From assembly GCA_021234155.1 (NCBI GenBank), contig JAJEKV010000126.1:892362-956361 (forward strand): a stretch of DNA of 64,000 nt, given 5' to 3'. The notes under the pieces are model-generated. The model had not been told where the DNA came from. It did not search any database and saw only the letters and a program-made list of their open reading frames with translations. The stretch's first letter is position 1. Every line of letters begins with the position of its first letter. This stretch comes from Isoetes taiwanensis. Taxonomy: Eukaryota > Streptophyta > Lycopodiopsida > Isoetales > Isoetaceae. Shown here in pieces: positions 59,701-64,000 of this stretch. Made by a program: the position numbers and the translations under genes.

Positions 59701-59768
59701 AAGACACCTTGCACAGGAGTTAAGGGGTGTTGGAAAGACACCTTGCACAGGAGTTAAGGGGTGTTGGC
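59701..59768 (+). repeat. 34-bp tandem duplication inside the helicase frame
   Basis: AAGACACCTTGCACAGGAGT and 14 further bases occur twice back to back (59701-59734 and 59735-59768, last base differing). A single copy reads GERHLAQELRGVGLSTYDMP, as in the family. The second copy shifts the frame by one and brings TGA at about 59780. Confidence 0.95.
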
Positions 59769-61441
59769 CTTTCAACATATGACATGCCTGATTGGAAGAA
59801 GGATGCTTTTGGGAAGGTGCCTTCTTTTGGACAGCGCTCAAAGCTGTCTATACAGGAACAACGCAAAGTCTACCCATATATAAACTAAAAAATGAACTTG
59901 TTCAGGCCGTGAAAGAGAATCAGGTCTTGGTTGTAATTGGAGAGACAGGATCCGGAAAGACAACCCAGATGACTCAGTATTTGGCGGAGCCAGGCTATAC
60001 TACGAGAGGGAAAATTGGATGTACTCAACCCCGACGTGTGGCTGCCATGTCTGTTGCAAAACGTGTTGCAAAAGAGTTTGGCTGTCGTTTAGGAGAAGAG
60101 GTTGGATATGCAATCCATTTTGAAGATTGTACAGGACCTGAAACCGCTATCAAGTATATGACAGACGGTATGCTACTGAGAGAAATTTTGGTCGACGAGA
60201 ACCTCGTACAATATTCAGTCATCATGCTTGATGAAGCTCATGAGAGAACCATTCATACTGATGTACTCTTTGGTCTTCTTAAAGGTTTGGTCAGGCGACG
60301 GCCTGACATGCGTTTGATTGTGACATCTGCAACACTCGATGTGGAGAAGTTTTCTGGGTACTTCTTCAATTGTAACATTTTTACTATTTCAGGAAGATCA
60401 TGTCCTGTAGAAATTTTGTATACAAAGCAACCAGAGACTGATTACTTGGATGCTGCCTTAATTACAGTCATGCAAATACACTTGACGGAGCCCGAAGGTG
60501 ATGTTCTCCTTTTCTTGACAGGTCAAGAAGAGATTGACACAGCATGTCAGATTTTATATGAAAGAATGAAAGGGCTGGGACCTAATGTGCCAGAATTGAT
60601 TATTTTACCAGTATATAGTGCTTTGCCTAGTGAAATCCAGACACGGATTTTTGAACCTGCTCCACTCGGTACAAGGAAAGTTGTGGTGGCTACCAACATT
60701 GCAGAGGCGTCTTTAACTATTGATGGGATTTATTATGTTGTTGATCCTGGATTTGCGAAGCAGAAAGTTTACAATCTAAAGCTTAGGCTGGACTCCATTG
60801 TTATCACTCCAATTTCTCAAGCTTCTGCTAAGCAAAGGGCAGGACGTGCTGGCCGTACTGGGCCCGGAAAATGTTCCAGGCTGTATATGGAAAGTGCCTT
60901 TTGGAATGAAATGCTGCCTACAACTGTCCCAGAAATTCAACGAATTAATCTTGGAATGACAGTGCTAACAATGAAAGCTATGGGCATAAATGACCTCCTT
61001 TCATTTGATTTCATGGATCCACCTCCACCGCAAGCTCTTATCTCTGCAATGGAGCAGATTTATAGCTTACAGGCACTCGATGAGGAAGGCCTATTGACGA
61101 AGCTAGGTAGAAAAATGGCTGAGTTCCCATTGGATCCACCGTTATAAAAAAATGCTTCTGGCCAGCGTGGACCTTGGTTGCAGCGATGAGACCCTTACTA
61201 TTATTTCAATGTTGCAAGCTCAAAATATTTTTTACCGCCCTCGTGAGAAACAGGCTCAGGCAGACCAGAAACGGGCAAAGTTTCTTCAACCAGAAGGAGA
61301 CCATTTAACATTGCTTGCAGTTTATGAAGCTTGGAAAGCAAAGAATTTTTTCGGTCCTTGGTGTTTTGAGAATTTTGTGCAATCAAGATCATTGAGAAGG
61401 GCACAAGATGTTAGAAAACAGCTGCTTACGATAATGGACAG

Positions 61442-61829
61442 GTATTGGTCAGTTTTTATTTATATTGCTATATTTATAATGAGACAAATTGATATCAAGA
61501 AAAATAGTTTTATTATGCCATTCAGTGCAGTTCTGCGTCTTTCTTATTATAAAACAAGAAAACTGCAATGTCTAATTTTCTGCCCCCAAACAGTTTTCCA
61601 GAATAATTCTTTGCCAGATACTTTTTATATATAAAAGTCCCCTGGAATAGCTTGATTCTGACAACCAGTGCCTCCCACATTATCATGGTAGACTCTGCTT
61701 TCCATCGAATCGAGTCGCCAGGGTATAATACAGACCGCTCAACACACAAATTATTGTTTAATGGCAGTAAGAGATTTACCTATATTTATTAATTTATACT
61801 AATATATTAAACTCTTATTGTTGCTGCAG
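61442..61829 (+). other. GT-AG intron in the helicase gene
   Basis: The coding sequence stops matching after TIMD at GACAG|GTATTGG and resumes at TGCTGCAG|ATATAAACTGG. Joining restores [20 protein letters not shown], the family sequence, in frame. The 388-bp intron is T-rich. It is the only intron apparent in the roughly 4 kb of coding sequence. Confidence 0.92.
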
Positions 61830-62208
61830 ATATAAACTGGATGTTGTTAGTGCTGGAAAGAACTTCACAAGAATCAGAAAAGCGATTTGTGCGGGATTCT
61901 TTTTTCATGCAAGTCGGAAGGATCCCCAGGAAGGGTACCGAACGCTAGTAGAAAATCAGCCTGTGTACATTCATCCAAGTAGTGCATTTGACTGGGTAAT
62001 TTACAATGAGCTAGTGATGACAACCAAGGAGTACATGCGCGAAGTCACCCTTGTTGATCCAAAGTGGCTTGTGGAGTTGGCACCGAGCTTTTTCAAGGTA
62101 GCTGATCCAATGAAGCTCAGCAAACGAAAGAGACAGGAGAGAATAGAGCCATTATATGACAGGTACCATGAACCGAACTCATGGCGTTTAAGCAAGCGTC
62201 GCGGTTAA

Positions 62209-63423
62209 TTTTCTCTATCATTCCTTCTTTTCTATAAACAGCGTTAATGCTGTTTCGGCATTCTTTGGATAACAACAGTGTATAAATCAAATATTACATT
62301 GATGTGATGGTTTTCAGCATCCTTGGTTCACTTATAAAATGACTTTCCTTCTGCTTAGTCAGCTACTTTTCCAATTAAGTTGGGTTGTAACAGATTATCT
62401 GAACGTACATGTATCCAAGGCATTTTCAGTTTTAGTGAGTCCACTGACGATTTGTCATATTTTTTTTTCTTTGAAGGACAACAATCTATTATCAAGAAAA
62501 ATCAAGGTACATACAATCAAAACCTAGAGGACGAAATAGTCCACTAAGCAAAACCACCCATACACAGTATATATTCACACTCCTTGTGCCACCTTGAGGC
62601 GTTTAATGGCCTCATCACAATCAACATGGTCTACCACATCAAGATAATCATCAATAGACATCAAATTATCATGCCCGAATAGAGGCGTGATAGCCTCGTG
62701 AGATGACATAATGGACTTCTTCCTTTGCGCCTTCTTCCAATTGACTGCCGCCATGACTCTTTTGCGCCTGAAGATTAGGACCATAAGCCATAACAACCTC
62801 GAAACATGAGAGGAAGAAGCATCCACGATTTGTCATATTGAAAATTTGGAAGCCATTCCTACATTTGACTTGGCGAGGGCTTTTTAATATACATAAAAGG
62901 CAAATTCTCCTTGGTAAACCCTTTTCTCCTAAAGTTTTCTTATTCATTGAAAAAGCCATAGAGAACTCAACTCACATTTTTTGGAGAATAAAGGAGAGTA
63001 ATGTCAAAAGCGAGAAAGAACCAATTGGATTAAAGGCGGGTCAATCTGCAAGTTCGAACGTCGCGTGAGTCTTCAGGGGCGTGGCAACCTTAATAATAAT
63101 AAAGAGATGAGCATTTTTGTCAATTCAAATCTACGATGCATTTTGTTCTCATTTATCTCTTTTCAAAACTTATCTAACCAACGTGGTGACTATTTTGCAA
63201 ATTTGAAGGGTGGAATAAGTATTGCGCAACATTGGAAACAACATACCCATTATTAAAGGAATGTGTAGAATTCCTATATGAATGGTTGGTTGCGTTACCT
63301 TATTAGTCAACCAATATTGAAGGTTCACAAGGCACTTGAATGATTCACTAATCATGTATGATGGTTCTTTCTATGTTTCTTTAATGTGTATGCATGGAAA
63401 TTGGGGAATAACCCGACACGCTA
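62209..63423. other. 3' flank of the helicase, unassigned frames
   Basis: Downstream of the TAA at 62206-62208 no gene is recognised. A minus-strand frame at 62575-62826 ends SSHEAITPLFGHDNLMSIDD and continues YLDVVDHVDCDEAIKRLKVA, a regular acidic segment that could be a conserved C-terminus, but I do not recognise it. The word ACGATTTGTCATATT flanks this frame at about 62446 and 62823. Confidence 0.4.
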
Positions 63424-63577
63424 ATTGGGCTTTGAATGCTATCGGGGACCTATAATCTGTACTCTATTCCTTTGGGTGGCACATGCTCGAATACCAAATG
63501 GGTTTTGCATGGCATGTGCCACCAAAAAAGGAATGGAGGTACAAATTATAGGTCCGTCGATGGCATTCAAATACCAT
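63424..63577. repeat. About 63-bp inverted repeat (foldback)
   Basis: Arms at about 63424-63486 and 63512-63577 pair with scattered mismatches: left GACCTATAATCTGTAC and GGGTGGCACATG, right CATGTGCCACC and GTACAAATTATAGGTC. The loop is about 25 nt. The loop word ATACCAAATGGG resembles the inverse of ATACCATTTGGCG just beyond the right arm. It could be a small MITE or the template of a hairpin RNA. Confidence 0.88.
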
Positions 63578-64000
63578 TTGGCGAAAAAAAGTTATCGTCA
63601 ATCACTAATCTCAAATGAACCCACCTACCGCCAAGGGGACAGCGTCCTCCAATTTCAAGTCATAGTGATGCTCAAGGTTCTCCATCAATAGAAGGAGTTA
63701 GGATGTTCCATGGTTTGGTGCTACTTGGTAGCTATATAGATGGACAGCGCCAGGCACCACTTTTAGCTTGAGCGGGAAATTAAGTCTCTCTCACCTCTCA
63801 GCGCCTCGAGACTGGGTCAGGGCATGCCGAGGCGTCCCAATCTTTCTTTCCCAGCCTCTTTGGACAATGGAACTTAGCATGTAAACTAGCTACATTGCCC
63901 AAAGAAGCGGCGAGGAATCTCGATGCTTGAACTCAAGTCAAAACATGCAGTTCCCAAATCAACCTCGGTGCAAGCATGAGACTTCCCAAACCCCTTGCTT
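63578..64000. other. End of window, no gene recognised
   Basis: Mixed sequence with short open frames, none with a recognised motif. Confidence 0.5.

Larger units (their letters stand above)
58147..62208 (+). pseudogene. PRP22 (DEAH5-like): PRP22/DHX8-type DEAH RNA helicase gene, frame broken
   Basis: This family's ATP-dependent helicase releases spliced mRNA from the spliceosome in the nucleus. ATG at 58147 opens MESLNDLEYLSLVSKVCVEL, the helical N-terminus of DHX8/PRP22. A charged Arg/Glu/Asp/Lys region follows, then an S1 RNA-binding domain (about 58921-59150, ELYGIYRGKVSRIMQCGCFV), at residues 259-335 as in the family. The RecA core has motif [10 protein letters not shown] (59939-59965), DEAH (60230-60241), SAT (60326-60334), LTGQEEI (60514-60534), TNIAEASLT and QRAGRAGR (60833-60856). 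HA2 and OB-fold follow, ending [20 protein letters not shown] and a Ser/Lys/Arg tail. Lesions: TAG at 58507, a frameshift near 59398-59403, a 34-bp duplication at 59701-59768, a compensating indel near 59860, a stop plus frameshift at 61146-61151, and about 5 codons lost near 61987. One intron is seen. All motifs are intact, so errors in the consensus sequence are a real alternative to a pseudogene. Confidence 0.9.

Overview
The window looks like nuclear DNA of a land plant with a large, repeat-rich genome. The reasons are a plant-type DEAH splicing helicase, an AGCVIII-type kinase fragment (a plant-specific kinase class), a pentatricopeptide-repeat relic, Ty1/copia, Ty3/gypsy, LINE and hAT remains of plant types, GT-AG introns, and very long gene-poor stretches. 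The PPR wording and the density of decayed elements would fit a lycophyte, fern or gymnosperm, but the sequence does not fix the lineage. No tRNA, rRNA, organellar or bacterial feature was recognised.

Layout. 1-9 kb: mostly unassignable AT-rich DNA with an orphan LTR piece (1778-1920) and a perfect 20-bp hairpin (3397-3450). 9.1-9.7 kb: two exons of an AGCVIII kinase on the minus strand. 10.75-11.2 kb: a CpG-rich low-complexity tract. 11.24-14.48 kb: a small gag-only Ty3/gypsy element with two LTRs and a primer-binding site. 15.6 kb: a poly(A) retroposon tail. 17-20 kb: a decayed Ty1/copia polyprotein, followed by an inverted copia-type LTR piece. 20.9-40.1 kb: a minus-strand LINE split in two by a 16.7-kb Ty3/gypsy element (21644-38352) that has both LTRs and a perfect 5-bp target duplication (CAAGG). 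That element carries gag, protease, RT, RNase H and integrase, then an ORF-poor, strongly A-over-T block (about 29.5-35.06 kb, probably a nested non-autonomous insertion), then an extra unidentified coding-like region. 44.7-46.2 kb: a minus-strand gypsy integrase relic. 46.35-46.56 kb: a PPR relic. 47.55-50.87 kb: a 19-bp minisatellite in two opposite orientations around an 85-bp hairpin, resembling a Foldback-type element. 52.5-54.1 kb: a decayed hAT transposase. 54.3-58 kb: several local duplications. 58.15-62.21 kb: a nearly full-length PRP22/DHX8 (DEAH5-type) RNA helicase gene with two nonsense codons, frameshifts and a 34-bp internal duplication. 62.2-64 kb: intergenic DNA with a strong foldback.

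How it fits together. Only the helicase locus looks like a host gene of nearly full length, and as given its reading frame is broken. Much of the rest is layered transposon insertion. The order can be read directly in one place: LINE first, gypsy element into the LINE, then probably a non-autonomous element into the gypsy element. The coding relics are broken mostly by short indels rather than base changes, and the two LTR pairs also differ largely by short indels in C/G-rich words. True decay and systematic consensus error are therefore both possible.
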